A stretch of 64,000 nt of DNA from Muribaculaceae bacterium Isolate-110 (HZI) (GTDB lineage: Bacteria > Bacteroidota > Bacteroidia > Bacteroidales > Muribaculaceae): positions 1 through 64,000 of the forward strand of contig RIBL01000007.1 of assembly GCA_003762875.1 (NCBI GenBank). Direction: 5' to 3'. Positions within the stretch are counted from its first letter, which is position 1, and each line of letters begins with the position of its first letter. Below, piece by piece: positions 44,694 through 56,047 of the stretch. The position numbers and the translations under genes are program-made. The notes under the pieces are model-generated. The model saw only the letters and a program-made list of their open reading frames with translations, had not been told where the DNA came from and did no database searches.

Positions 44694-47077
44694 TGCTCTT
44701 TGATGGCGATGTCAAACACTTCGTCGATATTTTTTACATAGTGGAATGTCAGCCCTTCGAGATATATCGGACGTATGTCCTCGATGTCCTTGCGGTTGTC
44801 GGCACACAGCACGATGTCGGTTATGCCGGCACGCTTGGCTGCCAATATTTTCTCTTTTATGCCGCCTACGGGGAGCACCTTGCCGCGAAGTGTTATTTCG
44901 CCTGTCATAGCCAGACGGTCACGCACGGGCCGGCCGGTGAGGGCCGAAAGTATCGAAGTGCTGAGGGTGATGCCGGCCGACGGGCCATCCTTGGGTATGG
45001 CTCCTTCAGGTACATGTATGTGGAGTGCATGAGTGTCAAGCCACTCGCTGCTGATACCATATCGGCTGCTGCGCGAACGTACAATCTGCGAGGCGATTAC
45101 GGCCGACTCTTTCATTACGTCGCCGAGGTTGCCGGTGAGCGTAAGCTTGTCGCCTTTGCCTTCGGTGAATGATGACTCTATGAAAAGTATCTCTCCGCCG
45201 ACAGCAGTCCAGGCCAGGCCGACGGCAACGCCGGGGATGTCGCTCACTTCGTAACGTTCGGGGGTGTATCGTTCAACTCCGAGATACTCGCGGAGATTAT
45301 CGGGAGTGACAGTAAGTGAATATTCCTGTCCGCGCATCTTGTGGAGTACAATCTTGCGCACCACTTTGGCTATCTGCTTCTCGAGCTGTCTCACACCGCT
45401 TTCGCTTGTATAACTCTCGACGATGTGGGTGATGGCTTCGGGTGTAAATTCAATCTCTTCCGCACCAAATCCGTTTTCAGTGGCCACGCGCGGTATAAGA
45501 TGACGTCGTGCAATCTCGATTTTCTCCTCTATAAGATAGCCCGATATGTCGATTATCTCCATGCGGTCGAGCAGAGGCTGCGGTATAGTCGAGAGTGTAT
45601 TGGCTGTGGCTATGAACAGTACGTGAGACAGGTCATAGTCGACATCGACGTAATTGTCGTGAAAATGACTGTTCTGCTCCGGGTCGAGGACTTCGAGCAA
45701 TGCGGCTGAGGGGTCTCCTTTGAAGTCATTGCCGGTCTTGTCGATTTCGTCCAGAAGCAATACGGGATTGGAACTGCCCGCGCGCTTGATGGCATCGATT
45801 ATGCGGCCTGGCATTGCTCCGATATAGGTGCGGCGGTGGCCGCGTATCTCGGCCTCGTCATGCAGACCGCCGAGCGACACGCGCTGGTACTTGCGGTTGA
45901 GGGCACGTGCTATAGACTGTCCGAGCGATGTTTTGCCCACTCCGGGCGCGCCGACAAGACAGATGATGGGTGAACGGCCTTCGGGCGTATTCATCATCAC
46001 GGCCAGTTGTTCGAGTATGCGCTCCTTGACTTTCTCAAGTCCGTAGTGGTCGCGGTCAAGAGTTTTCTCTGCTTCTGAAAAGTCGGCATTTACTGTGTCG
46101 AGCACGCCCCAGGGCAGATCGGTGAGCAGTTGGAGGTAGCTGTACTGCACTGAGTAGTCAGGACTCTGCGGATTGAGACGGCGCAGCTTCTCGATTTCTT
46201 TTTTGAATGCATCGCGCACGTTCTGAGGCATGAGCAGGCCTTTGGCTTTTTTCTCAAACTCCACGCTGTCATCGTCATTGCCATACAGCTTGTCGCGCAA
46301 TACCTCAAATTCATGCTGGAGGTAATGGTTGCGCTGCTGTTCGTCAATATTCTTCATGGCTTTGCGACGTATCTCGGAGCGTATTTCCGAGAATTGCTCC
46401 TGACGGGCTATGAGCGACATGAGATGCATGGCTCTGTCCTTGAGACGTGAGTGACGCAGCAGATCCATCTTCTCGTGCAGTTCAAATCCTGCGTGGGTGC
46501 ATATGAGGTTGATCATCAAGGGGGGCGCGCTGAGATCTTTGATGTTGACCATGAGCTCGCTCGGGTTTTCACCGTTCTGTCCGAGGATACGCAGTGTGGT
46601 CGAGCGTATGTCCTCGACGAGCACGGCAAACTCTTTGTCGGTGGGGCGGGGATTGGTCTCCCGACACTCCTTGACCGATACTGACAGTGCGCCGGGTATG
46701 GTTTCGCCGTTACCCGGACCGGTGACTTTAACCTTGCTGCGGGCGTTGAGTATGGCGGTGTGTGTGCCGTCAGGCAGCTCGATGACTTTTACGACATCGG
46801 CCACCACGCCATAGGGGTAGAGGTCCTTTACATCGGGATTCTCTATAGCCGGATCAGTCTGGCAGAATACGCCTACAGGTATGCTCTTCTCATAGGCGGC
46901 GTTGACTGTACGCACTGTAAGCTCCCGTCCCATCATAATGGGAAATGTCACCTGCGGAAAAAGCACCATGTCGCGAAGCGGTATCACGGGCAGGTCGTCA
47001 AGAGACGGTGCGTTGTGCTGTATGTCGGAAGAGAGGTCAATCTGACCGATTGATATTATCTTAGTATTGTCCTTCAT
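44690..47077 (-). CDS. lon: ATP-dependent protease La
   Basis: Cytosolic AAA+ serine protease that degrades damaged and regulatory proteins. The 795 residues comprise an N-terminal substrate domain with LPVIPLRDMVLFPQ, an AAA+ module with GAPGVGKTSLG (K382) and LLLDEIDK, and a C-terminal protease domain with the catalytic serine in PKDGPSAGIT (S700) and lysine in GGIKEKILAAKRAG. A promoter with TTTG and TAACTTTG lies 36 bp upstream. Confidence 0.97.
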   Translation of the reverse strand: MKDNTKIISIGQIDLSSDIQHNAPSLDDLPVIPLRDMVLFPQVTFPIMMGRELTVRTVNAAYEKSIPVGVFCQTDPAIENPDVKDLYPYGVVADVVKVIELPDGTHTAILNARSKVKVTGPGNGETIPGALSVSVKECRETNPRPTDKEFAVLVEDIRSTTLRILGQNGENPSELMVNIKDLSAPPLMINLICTHAGFELHEKMDLLRHSRLKDRAMHLMSLIARQEQFSEIRSEIRRKAMKNIDEQQRNHYLQHEFEVLRDKLYGNDDDSVEFEKKAKGLLMPQNVRDAFKKEIEKLRRLNPQSPDYSVQYSYLQLLTDLPWGVLDTVNADFSEAEKTLDRDHYGLEKVKERILEQLAVMMNTPEGRSPIICLVGAPGVGKTSLGQSIARALNRKYQRVSLGGLHDEAEIRGHRRTYIGAMPGRIIDAIKRAGSSNPVLLLDEIDKTGNDFKGDPSAALLEVLDPEQNSHFHDNYVDVDYDLSHVLFIATANTLSTIPQPLLDRMEIIDISGYLIEEKIEIARRHLIPRVATENGFGAEEIEFTPEAITHIVESYTSESGVRQLEKQIAKVVRKIVLHKMRGQEYSLTVTPDNLREYLGVERYTPERYEVSDIPGVAVGLAWTAVGGEILFIESSFTEGKGDKLTLTGNLGDVMKESAVIASQIVRSRSSRYGISSEWLDTHALHIHVPEGAIPKDGPSAGITLSTSILSALTGRPVRDRLAMTGEITLRGKVLPVGGIKEKILAAKRAGITDIVLCADNRKDIEDIRPIYLEGLTFHYVKNIDEVFDIAIKEQ

Positions 47078-47112
47078 TTACAATCGTGTAGTTAAACCGA
47101 TAATTGCGACCC

Positions 47113-47143
47113 CAAAGTTACAAAAAATCACTCACCTGACAAA
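47113..47143 (-). promoter_or_regulatory. lon promoter
   Basis: Minus strand: TTTG at 47143-47140, 19-bp spacer, TAACTTTG at 47120-47113. Confidence 0.75.
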
Positions 47144-47200
47144 ATTCATCTTCACTCCTGTATGCTTACTCGCACAACTATATGGCATCCGGGGAAAAGA

Positions 47201-47238
47201 AACGTGTAAAATCCCTTAAAGCGGGGATTTTACACGTT
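47201..47238 (-). terminator. Terminator after thiH
   Basis: AACGTGTAAAATCCC (47201-47215) pairs perfectly with GGGATTTTACACGTT (47224-47238), loop eight bases, 24 bp downstream of the thiH stop codon. Confidence 0.75.
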
Positions 47239-47262
47239 AAGACCAGTCATTCAGACTTTTGT

Positions 47263-48372
47263 TCAGTCAAAAATTTTGTCCCAGTCTTTCCACACAGCCT
47301 CATAACCGAGTTTTCTTATTTCTTCGGTCACGGCTTTGGGCGAACGCGGGTCGGATACCTCAAACTGCTCAAGGGCGTCGGGAGTCGAGCGATAACCTCC
47401 GGGCTCGGTCTTGCTGCCCGCACTCATGGATGTGACTCCGAGCTTCATCATGTTGGCGCGGAATGTCGGATTTTCACGGGTGGAGTAGGAGATGTCGACA
47501 TCGTGGTCAAAGATGCGGAATGCAAATGTCACTTGGGCCAGTTCGCGGTCGCTCATCACTACCTTGGGCTGATAGCCGCCCTCGGCAGGACACATGCGCG
47601 GGAAGTTGATGCTGTATTTGGTCTTCCAATAGTTCTTGCGCAGATAGCGGAGATGGCGTGCGAGCATGGTGAGGTCGGTGCGCCAGTCCTCGAGGCCGAT
47701 CAGCACACCCATACCTATCTTGTGGACTCCGGCCTGTCCCATGCGGTCAAAACCGTTGACACGCCAGTCAAATATCGACTTCATGCCTTTGGGGTGATAG
47801 TTACGGTAGTTGGCCTTGTGATATGTTTCCTGAAAACACACCACGCCGTTGAGCCCGCTGTGTGTGAGTCGTTCATACTCTTCAGTGCTCATGGGGCCTA
47901 CCTCGATAGTGAGATTGTTGAAGTAGGGGCGAGCAGTCTTGAGCACTTCTTCGATATAATCGGCTCCGTTGATTTTGGGGTGTTCGCCTGATACGATGAG
48001 TAGGTTTTCAAACGGGCCGAGCTCGCGTATGGCCTCACACTCGGCGCGCACCTGATCCATTGTCAGTGTCACGCGCGTGAGTGGATTATTGTGGTTGAAT
48101 CCGCAATACACACAGCAGTTTGAGCAGGCGTTTGATACATACATGGGGATGTACATTGATATTGTCTTGCCGAAACGCTCAAGCGTATAGCGGTGACTGA
48201 GCTGAGCCATCTCCTCCAGATACGGCTCGGCGGCCGGTGAGATGAGAGCCATGAAGTCTTCGACACTCAGATGCTCTTTACGCAGTGCCGCACGTACATC
48301 GGCGGCTGTTCGCGTGGAGATGAAACGGGTTGTCTCGTCCCAGTCGTATTTTTCTAATTCTTCTGAAAACAT
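47263..48372 (-). CDS. thiH: 2-iminoacetate synthase (thiazole biosynthesis)
   Basis: Radical-SAM tyrosine lyase giving dehydroglycine for the thiazole ring, the anaerobic alternative to ThiO. The 369-residue protein has the CX3CX2C cluster motif within VSNACSNCCVYCGFN and the ThiH blocks MYVSN and LLIVSGEHPKI. It is the last gene of a run of minus-strand genes, but is separated from the other thi genes by about 5 kb carrying three envelope genes and a hairpin; the 28 bp to the upstream barrel gene leave no room for its own riboswitch. Confidence 0.95.
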   Translation of the reverse strand: MFSEELEKYDWDETTRFISTRTAADVRAALRKEHLSVEDFMALISPAAEPYLEEMAQLSHRYTLERFGKTISMYIPMYVSNACSNCCVYCGFNHNNPLTRVTLTMDQVRAECEAIRELGPFENLLIVSGEHPKINGADYIEEVLKTARPYFNNLTIEVGPMSTEEYERLTHSGLNGVVCFQETYHKANYRNYHPKGMKSIFDWRVNGFDRMGQAGVHKIGMGVLIGLEDWRTDLTMLARHLRYLRKNYWKTKYSINFPRMCPAEGGYQPKVVMSDRELAQVTFAFRIFDHDVDISYSTRENPTFRANMMKLGVTSMSAGSKTEPGGYRSTPDALEQFEVSDPRSPKAVTEEIRKLGYEAVWKDWDKIFD

Positions 48373-48400
48373 ATTACTCTTATATCTGATACTGAATTTG

Positions 48401-50680
48401 TTAGAATCGATATGAAATGCCCACCGGCAATCGGCCTACACCCACGAAATGGTGGTTGTTGTAGCGTGTGCCGTTGATGCGGGGCTGCCATACGGTCACC
48501 ATCGGGGTCAGAGTCAGGTCAAGGTTGTCGGTGATGCGATAGCCGGCTCTTATGCCGCCTTCGATAGCCAATGCCGCTTTGGAGTTTTGGCATGAGCCCC
48601 AGCCGACACCGAGGCCGAGCATCGGGATGACCTCAAATCTGCGCCCTGTCTCGCCTGTAAATACATTCGTGAGATTGAGCATATAGTCAAGACTGACAGT
48701 CTTGATTTCCTGATTACTGCGCGAGTTGAACGGCAGACAGTCATATGCAAAGCCGAGCTGGAGACCTGATGCGCCGGTAAGCCATCCTCCTGCTGCAAGC
48801 GAGAATCCTCCTGACACTTTGCGCAGATTCGGATTCGAGATGCTTTCGCTGTAGAGCATTGGGCTTCCGGCAAGGTTGACATAGGGGTGTAGCTCGCCGC
48901 CAAGAATGCCGGCAGTCGAGGCTGTGCGCTCGCTCTTGGTGCGGTTAAGCTTATAGCTGACTCCGGCGAGAAAGCGAACTTCGGGATTATAGCGGCGTGT
49001 ATAGTCGGGGATTGACAACAGTTGTAGTTGCGGTTCAAGAATAATGTCAACAGCAGGAGATACACTTATACGTCCGCGCAAACCGGCCCGAGGGCCCCAT
49101 ATTATACTGTTGCGCCCATGATTGTAGTTGGCAACTCCGGCCGTCAGACCTATAAATGCGTCGAGATCAAATGCTCGTTCGCTGTCATATCCTCCGGCGA
49201 GAGTCGACAGGCTCAGCATATAGTCGGCCGAAAGTGTGAGCGAACGATAGTTCGACCCCTTTCGTATGGTCTCATACTCTCCGCTGATGCGCCATGCACT
49301 CTCGGGTGTGTACCATTGACCAAAGCTGATTGTTGTGGCAAAACTGGGATACCATTCGCGTGAGCGCATGAGCACTCCGCCAAGTAAATCGAAGAAGTAG
49401 CGGCGCGATGAGAGAAATTCTCTATAATCAAACGATGACTTGTAATAGTCATAGCTCTCCGATGAGTTGAAACGATATACAAGGCCTATATTCACACCGG
49501 GCATGAATGCATAACGACTGCTTGTGGTTGTGATTTTTTTGTCAAATACTCTCACATTTGGCTCGAGATAAAGACCGACCGAAGGCGATACTTTCCAGAT
49601 TCCCTGCAATCCGGCATGCAGTCCCGGGAAAAATTTCTTGCCTTCGCCTGAGAGGTATACCGCGCTGGCTCCGAGCACTACGTTTGTCTCGATTTTGCTG
49701 TCGGGATTGTAGCCGACAAAGGCCGAATTAAGATTCCACATATAGTCGAGATCGGCTATTACTCCATTACGGCGGTCTTGACCGATCTGTTGTCTGAGGG
49801 ATGTGCCGCCTACCGAAAGACGCAGTCCGGCGGGTGCGCTGAACCATTTGCCTATCGACAACATTCCGGTCATGCCTTTGCGCTTGCGCCACTCTGAGGT
49901 GGAATTGCCGAGACCGACAACGCCGCCCGACACTCCGATGAATATGTTGTCTCTGAAATAATCGTTGGAAAACAGTGAATTGTCAACACTGATGCCACGG
50001 CCGCCTGTCATGCGATAACCAAGACCTACCATAACAGAGGCATTCCAGTCATAACGATGCCATGTCTTTACGTCATCAAGCCCATCGGTGTAAATGCCTA
50101 TGCGGGGCTCTACGTAGAGATAGGTGGATGATGTGACATAGAGTCTTGGTTGCAGTCCGATTCTCGCTCCGCCGGCACCCCACAGACGATGTCCGTCGCG
50201 GTGAAGTGCCTGGCCCTCGAGACCCATTATGCCTATCAGTTCAAACCGGCGCGAGGGGTTGTCCTTACGAAGCAGGGCCGAAAGATTCATCATATAGTCA
50301 AGCGACAGACCTGCGAAAAAAGGACGTGTATCTTTCACTCCGTGGTGGCGTCCGCCGCTTATACCGAGTCTCCATCCGTGCACCGGCGTTATCCAGTCGC
50401 CTATTGTTAGCCCCATGCGATAGCCGGCGTCAGAGAGTGACGCACCGGTGAGATTGGCATTGGTGCGCATCCAGTCTGGACCGGCCTCGGCCGAAATGAA
50501 CAGACGGTCACCGAAGCGTTTTTGCGGGAACTTTTCTGCCGGCGCCGGACGCTGGAGCACATAGTCGAGTGCATTCATGGTCGAGTCAATGGCTACCGGC
50601 GCACCTGTGGCAGCATAAGCTGCTGTCGGCATGACACAGGTGCCTATCATCATATATATATTGCGTAATATCGTTTTCAT
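48401..50680 (-). CDS. Outer-membrane beta-barrel-like protein with four internal repeats
   Basis: A 759-residue exported protein with signal peptide (MKTILRNIYMMIGTCVMPTAAYA). At least four tandem modules of about 175 residues share the pattern DYMxNLS, a short variable loop, RRFE, a GL-rich strand, then GxRAGLxxRxxV-type, LYLEPxxxxx and aromatic turns; examples are SLDYMMNLSALLRK, DLDYMWNLNSAFVG, SADYMLSLSTLAGG and SLDYMLNLTNVFTG. Alternating hydrophobic strands and a final VGISYRF suggest a membrane barrel or several barrels. It is not recognised as a named family. Its start overlaps the stop of the OmpA-like gene (50677). Confidence 0.75.
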   Translation of the reverse strand: MKTILRNIYMMIGTCVMPTAAYAATGAPVAIDSTMNALDYVLQRPAPAEKFPQKRFGDRLFISAEAGPDWMRTNANLTGASLSDAGYRMGLTIGDWITPVHGWRLGISGGRHHGVKDTRPFFAGLSLDYMMNLSALLRKDNPSRRFELIGIMGLEGQALHRDGHRLWGAGGARIGLQPRLYVTSSTYLYVEPRIGIYTDGLDDVKTWHRYDWNASVMVGLGYRMTGGRGISVDNSLFSNDYFRDNIFIGVSGGVVGLGNSTSEWRKRKGMTGMLSIGKWFSAPAGLRLSVGGTSLRQQIGQDRRNGVIADLDYMWNLNSAFVGYNPDSKIETNVVLGASAVYLSGEGKKFFPGLHAGLQGIWKVSPSVGLYLEPNVRVFDKKITTTSSRYAFMPGVNIGLVYRFNSSESYDYYKSSFDYREFLSSRRYFFDLLGGVLMRSREWYPSFATTISFGQWYTPESAWRISGEYETIRKGSNYRSLTLSADYMLSLSTLAGGYDSERAFDLDAFIGLTAGVANYNHGRNSIIWGPRAGLRGRISVSPAVDIILEPQLQLLSIPDYTRRYNPEVRFLAGVSYKLNRTKSERTASTAGILGGELHPYVNLAGSPMLYSESISNPNLRKVSGGFSLAAGGWLTGASGLQLGFAYDCLPFNSRSNQEIKTVSLDYMLNLTNVFTGETGRRFEVIPMLGLGVGWGSCQNSKAALAIEGGIRAGYRITDNLDLTLTPMVTVWQPRINGTRYNNHHFVGVGRLPVGISYRF

Positions 50681-52734
50681 AACTGTACCTCCTCTTCTTC
50701 ACGTTCTTCCATCAGGTCAATAAGGTCACCGTCTATTTTGGCGATTTCTTTAAGCTCCGGCTTGAGACGTAGGGCGTTTTCGAGATGACTTACGGCCGCC
50801 ATGTACTCGTCTACACGGTTGGCGGCTACAGCCTTGAGGTATTCCTCTTCGGCCGAGCCTCCGAGTTTGGATGCTTTTCGCCATGCCTGGTCATTGGCTT
50901 TGAGAGCCAGCAGTATCACCACTTCATTGACTGGTGACTCGGCTGCGACTTCCTGCATCGCACCCTCATAGCGGCCGTTGAACACGTCGGTGTATATCTT
51001 GGCTTTATGAAAACGTGGAGTGTCGGGAAGAAGCGAGGCGAGCGAGTCGGCTTCGAGATAATGATGTGAGGCGAGACACGCCGCTATGTGGTTGAGTCGG
51101 GCTTCGTCGGGTATTTTCTTAATCTTCTTGCCCGGCTGGAGATAATTGCCGAGCAGGTCATAGTCGGCCTCGCCGCGCTCGAGTTTCATGGCTGCAAGGT
51201 CGGTTGCGGCTACAAGGAAGTTGGGATGGGTCTCGAGTGCTTTTTTCAGATACTCTTCCTTTTCGGCCGGAGTCTTGGCTATATAGCGATACAGTTTGAA
51301 AAACTCGTAGCGAGAAAGCGACTTCGGGTCGGTCTTGTACACTTCAGCGATTTCGTCGTCAGTCAGATAGCGGAATTGAGAGGTCAGAAACTCGTAGCTT
51401 ACCTTTCGCATGCGGGGAAGATACTTCTCAGGAATGAGTGACGAGTAGAACGGGAGCTTGCGTATTCTTATGGACTGGGCATCCATCTGGCCGGGATATT
51501 TTGTGATTATATCGGCCACGGCATCGGCCTCGGTGTTGAGACTGTCGGCACGGAGCATTGTCACAAGTGACTCCCACGGTTCGACCGATGCGTCGCTTTT
51601 TACCTCCATGTAGCGGCGGGTGGTGGGCGAGAGATTATCCATGATGAGCTCGAGAGCCGATTGCATACGTCTCTTCGAGAGATCTACGTTTTTTGCATAG
51701 TTGCCTTCGGGCGAGGATGTTGAGTAGATATGAAAACTTTTGAGAGCTGCGTCCGGATCATTTTCGATGTTCTGCAGTTGGCTGAGTAGCGAGTTCATCT
51801 CAGCCCGGTTGTTGCCTTGGTCCATATAGAGTCGGGCGTCATTTACCTTGAATGTAAGCATCACATCGCCGCGTGTGTCGCGCATCTGCATCTCCGGAGT
51901 GGGATAGAATGTAGTGTCGGTCACTTCGGTGCCGAGCAGACTGTACTGAAAGAAACGCATGGGGTTGACTGTTCCGCGCGATATGGTGGTGGTATCGCGG
52001 TAAAAGACGCGATTGTAATTTTCCATCGCCATGAGCATGTCGCAGTGAAAGTCCTGGTCGGGATTATCGAGATACACCGAGTCGCTCCAGAATATCATAT
52101 CGTCTTTGTGGCTGGAGTGTTTCTGCACTTCGACATAAGGAGTGAGCGGGTCGGCGTTCAGGTTGAAGTCGAGCATGCGGTCTTGAGTGATGTTGTAGCG
52201 TCGTCCGTCAAATACGAGCGGTTTGAGATACCACATCTTGTTGGCCGTTACGTTATAGAGTGCCGGCTGTATAATCAGTCGGGTGGACGAGTTGAACAGT
52301 CTGTGGGGCACTTTGACACGGGTCTTGATGTGGGCATAGTTGCCTTTGATTTCGATGTCGGTAGGCTCGGGGGCTACGGTCTTGAGTTTGCCTTTGGCCT
52401 TTACGAGCACCTCATCAAGAGTGATTGACGAGGCAGTTAGCACTACGTCAATGGCAAGACGGCCCTCGACCGGCACCTCGGTGTCCTCCATGCCGAGAAT
52501 CGAATAGGCGAGTTTGCCGTCACTGTCGATGATTACGAGATATTTGCCCTCTTCGTTGGTGCTGGCGAGCAACTGGTCTGTCTCCACATTGTAGATACAC
52601 ACGCCCTGGAGCGGTTCGCCTTTGGTATTGGTCACAATGCCGCGCACATTGATGTCGCGGGCTGTCGCGGCTGCCGATGTCAGCATGATAGCCGCGAGCG
52701 AAGCATAGATGGGTCGGGTGATAGTCATATACAT
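50677..52734 (-). CDS. CarboxypepD-like / OmpA-like / TPR envelope protein
   Basis: A 685-residue exported protein. After a signal peptide there is a CarboxypepD_reg-like domain (about 28-100: VRGIVTNTKGEPLQGVCIYN to LDEVLVKAKG), a central region of unknown fold, an OmpA-like segment (HIYSTSSPEGNYAKNVDLSKRRMQS at about 350, a peptidoglycan-binding pattern) and a C-terminal set of TPR-like helices (about 480-670). This resembles the fimbria-associated DUF3868/OmpA-like proteins of Bacteroidales, which anchor or assemble surface structures. It is encoded between a DUF3575 gene and a repeated barrel gene. Role is inferred from context. Confidence 0.75.
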   Translation of the reverse strand: MYMTITRPIYASLAAIMLTSAAATARDINVRGIVTNTKGEPLQGVCIYNVETDQLLASTNEEGKYLVIIDSDGKLAYSILGMEDTEVPVEGRLAIDVVLTASSITLDEVLVKAKGKLKTVAPEPTDIEIKGNYAHIKTRVKVPHRLFNSSTRLIIQPALYNVTANKMWYLKPLVFDGRRYNITQDRMLDFNLNADPLTPYVEVQKHSSHKDDMIFWSDSVYLDNPDQDFHCDMLMAMENYNRVFYRDTTTISRGTVNPMRFFQYSLLGTEVTDTTFYPTPEMQMRDTRGDVMLTFKVNDARLYMDQGNNRAEMNSLLSQLQNIENDPDAALKSFHIYSTSSPEGNYAKNVDLSKRRMQSALELIMDNLSPTTRRYMEVKSDASVEPWESLVTMLRADSLNTEADAVADIITKYPGQMDAQSIRIRKLPFYSSLIPEKYLPRMRKVSYEFLTSQFRYLTDDEIAEVYKTDPKSLSRYEFFKLYRYIAKTPAEKEEYLKKALETHPNFLVAATDLAAMKLERGEADYDLLGNYLQPGKKIKKIPDEARLNHIAACLASHHYLEADSLASLLPDTPRFHKAKIYTDVFNGRYEGAMQEVAAESPVNEVVILLALKANDQAWRKASKLGGSAEEEYLKAVAANRVDEYMAAVSHLENALRLKPELKEIAKIDGDLIDLMEEREEEEVQL

Positions 52735-52753
52735 ATCTTTTATTTCGCGGTTA

Positions 52754-53308
52754 TCAATTTAAAATATAAGAAAACGAGATGCCGGTGCCGACAGGCGCGG
52801 GCAGCCAGCGGCTCATATTGCGGGTGAGGGGCTGTCCTTCGTTGTAGAGATAGTCATATCCCCACACGCGGGCTAAGCCCAGGCCGAGTGTAAACTCCAC
52901 ATTCCAGTGACGGTTGAGCACGAGTGCATAGCCATAAGTGAGTCCTGCGGCAAATTCGTTGCCCTTGTAACAGTGTTGACGCATACGCACATTGAAGACG
53001 CCTCCGCTGAAAGCTACGCCCATGAAGTGGCGGGCCATCGGTCGGTTGAACCAATAGCGCAACGAGGGTTCTATGCGTATGTTTTTAAGCATTATGTCTG
53101 AGCCGTAGGGCGTTTTACTAAAAGGGTTTCCGGCAATACCGATTTCAAATGTGACCCTGCGTGACAGCCGGGTGTCGAGCGTAAGGTTGGGTGACATCAA
53201 TACCCAGTCGAGGGTATTGGTTTTCAATGCCACTCTCTGGGCCTTGGCCGGGAGTGAGCATAGTGAGAATGTGAGAATAGAAAGGACCCACAGTATCCTA
53301 TTGGTCAT
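52754..53308 (-). CDS. DUF3575 family outer-membrane protein
   Basis: From ATG 53308, a 185-residue protein; the longer frame has 29 improbable upstream codons. It has a signal peptide (MTNRILWVLSILTFSLCSLPAKA) and the typical VALKTNTLDWVLMSPNLTLD start of DUF3575 with strands ending GTGISFSYIL. In Bacteroidales DUF3575 genes are regular members of minor-fimbria and OmpA-like surface loci. No fimbrillin gene is seen here. Direct repeats lie just upstream. Confidence 0.85.
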   Translation of the reverse strand: MTNRILWVLSILTFSLCSLPAKAQRVALKTNTLDWVLMSPNLTLDTRLSRRVTFEIGIAGNPFSKTPYGSDIMLKNIRIEPSLRYWFNRPMARHFMGVAFSGGVFNVRMRQHCYKGNEFAAGLTYGYALVLNRHWNVEFTLGLGLARVWGYDYLYNEGQPLTRNMSRWLPAPVGTGISFSYILN

Positions 53309-53317
53309 TACAAACAA

Positions 53318-53365
53318 AAATAAGTCGTGAAAATGAAAAAAATAAGTCGTGTGTAAAGAGTCGTG
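53318..53365 (-). repeat. Three short direct repeats before the DUF3575 gene
   Basis: AAATAAGTCGTG occurs at 53318-53329 and 53340-53351 (offset 22 bp), and a shorter AGTCGTG at 53359-53365. Spacing near two helical turns suggests a regulator site. Position in the 160-bp gap between thiC and the envelope cluster supports separate control. Confidence 0.55.
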
Positions 53366-53402
53366 TAGAGGAGAAGGGCGGCGCAACTGCCGCACCTTTA
53401 CG

Positions 53403-53442
53403 CGCGAGAGGGTGTTACAGTCTCAGTAAAATCCCTCTCGCG
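53403..53442 (-). terminator. Terminator after thiC
   Basis: CGCGAGAGGG (53403-53412) pairs perfectly with CCCTCTCGCG (53433-53442), 27 bp past the thiC stop, likely ending the riboswitch-controlled thi transcript. Confidence 0.75.
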
Positions 53443-53468
53443 TGGTTGGCGGGGAGCGTTAGGTCAAC

Positions 53469-55169
<1,701 letters not shown>

Positions 55170-55216
55170 TTATAATAAAGGTGATGATTTGGCTTCAGTT
55201 ATATGCAGAATGAGGT

Positions 55217-55990
55217 TCAGAGGTCAAGAAATGCTGTGAGAGGGCTTGTGGCACTTGCCGATGACGATACGGAGCCGAGTCCGGCAATATATGCCTTGCG
55301 GCCGGCTTCAACCGCGAGTCGGAAAGCGACGGCCATTTCTACCGGGTTGCCGGCTACGGCGATGGCCGTATTGACGAGCACGGCGTCGGCTCCGATTTCC
55401 ATTGCGTCGGCAGCATGAGATGGTGCGCCGAGTCCGGCGTCAATCACTACAGGCACGCGGCTCTCGGCAATGATGATTTCAAGAAGATCGCGAGTCTTGA
55501 GACCCTTGTTTGTCCCGATAGGTGCTCCGAGGGGCATTACTGCGGCAGTCCCGACTTCCTCAAGGCGTTTGCACAGCACCGGGTCGGCCTGTATATAGGG
55601 AAGAACCTTGAATCCCTGTTTGGCGAGAATTTCAGTAGCTTTCAGTGTCTCGATCGGGTCGGGGAGCAGGTATTTGGGATCGGGATGAATTTCGAGTTTG
55701 ATGAAGTCGGTGCCAAAGCAGTCGCGGGCCAGATTGGCGGCGAGCACGGCCTCCTCGGCATTGCGCACTCCCGAAGTGTTGGGGAGAAACTGCACATGGT
55801 CACGGTTGATGTGGGCGAGCATGTCGTCCTCCTCGTGCTCCATGTCGATACGCTTCATGGCTACAGTAATCATCTGCGAACCGGATGCTATGATTGAATC
55901 AAGCATTAGGCGGTTGGATGAGAATTTGCCTGTGCCCACAAAAAGGCGCGAGGTAAATTCCTTACCACCGATGGTGAGAATGTCTGACAT
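55217..55990 (-). CDS. thiG: Thiazole synthase
   Basis: TIM-barrel enzyme condensing deoxyxylulose-5-phosphate, the ThiS thiocarboxylate and dehydroglycine into the thiazole. The 257-residue protein has the Schiff-base lysine in [11 protein letters not shown] and the phosphate-binding [19 protein letters not shown] block. It lies between thiE and thiC in the operon. ThiF, which charges ThiS, is not in the window. Confidence 0.96.
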   Translation of the reverse strand: MSDILTIGGKEFTSRLFVGTGKFSSNRLMLDSIIASGSQMITVAMKRIDMEHEEDDMLAHINRDHVQFLPNTSGVRNAEEAVLAANLARDCFGTDFIKLEIHPDPKYLLPDPIETLKATEILAKQGFKVLPYIQADPVLCKRLEEVGTAAVMPLGAPIGTNKGLKTRDLLEIIIAESRVPVVIDAGLGAPSHAADAMEIGADAVLVNTAIAVAGNPVEMAVAFRLAVEAGRKAYIAGLGSVSSSASATSPLTAFLDL

Positions 55991-56047
55991 AATATGATGA
56001 TATGATTATTGTTTATTCCATATATGATGACGATGGCTTGTGTGGCT

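Noticed and set aside
48373-48400. A second TPP riboswitch before thiH
   Set aside because: Only 28 bp separate thiH from the upstream barrel gene.
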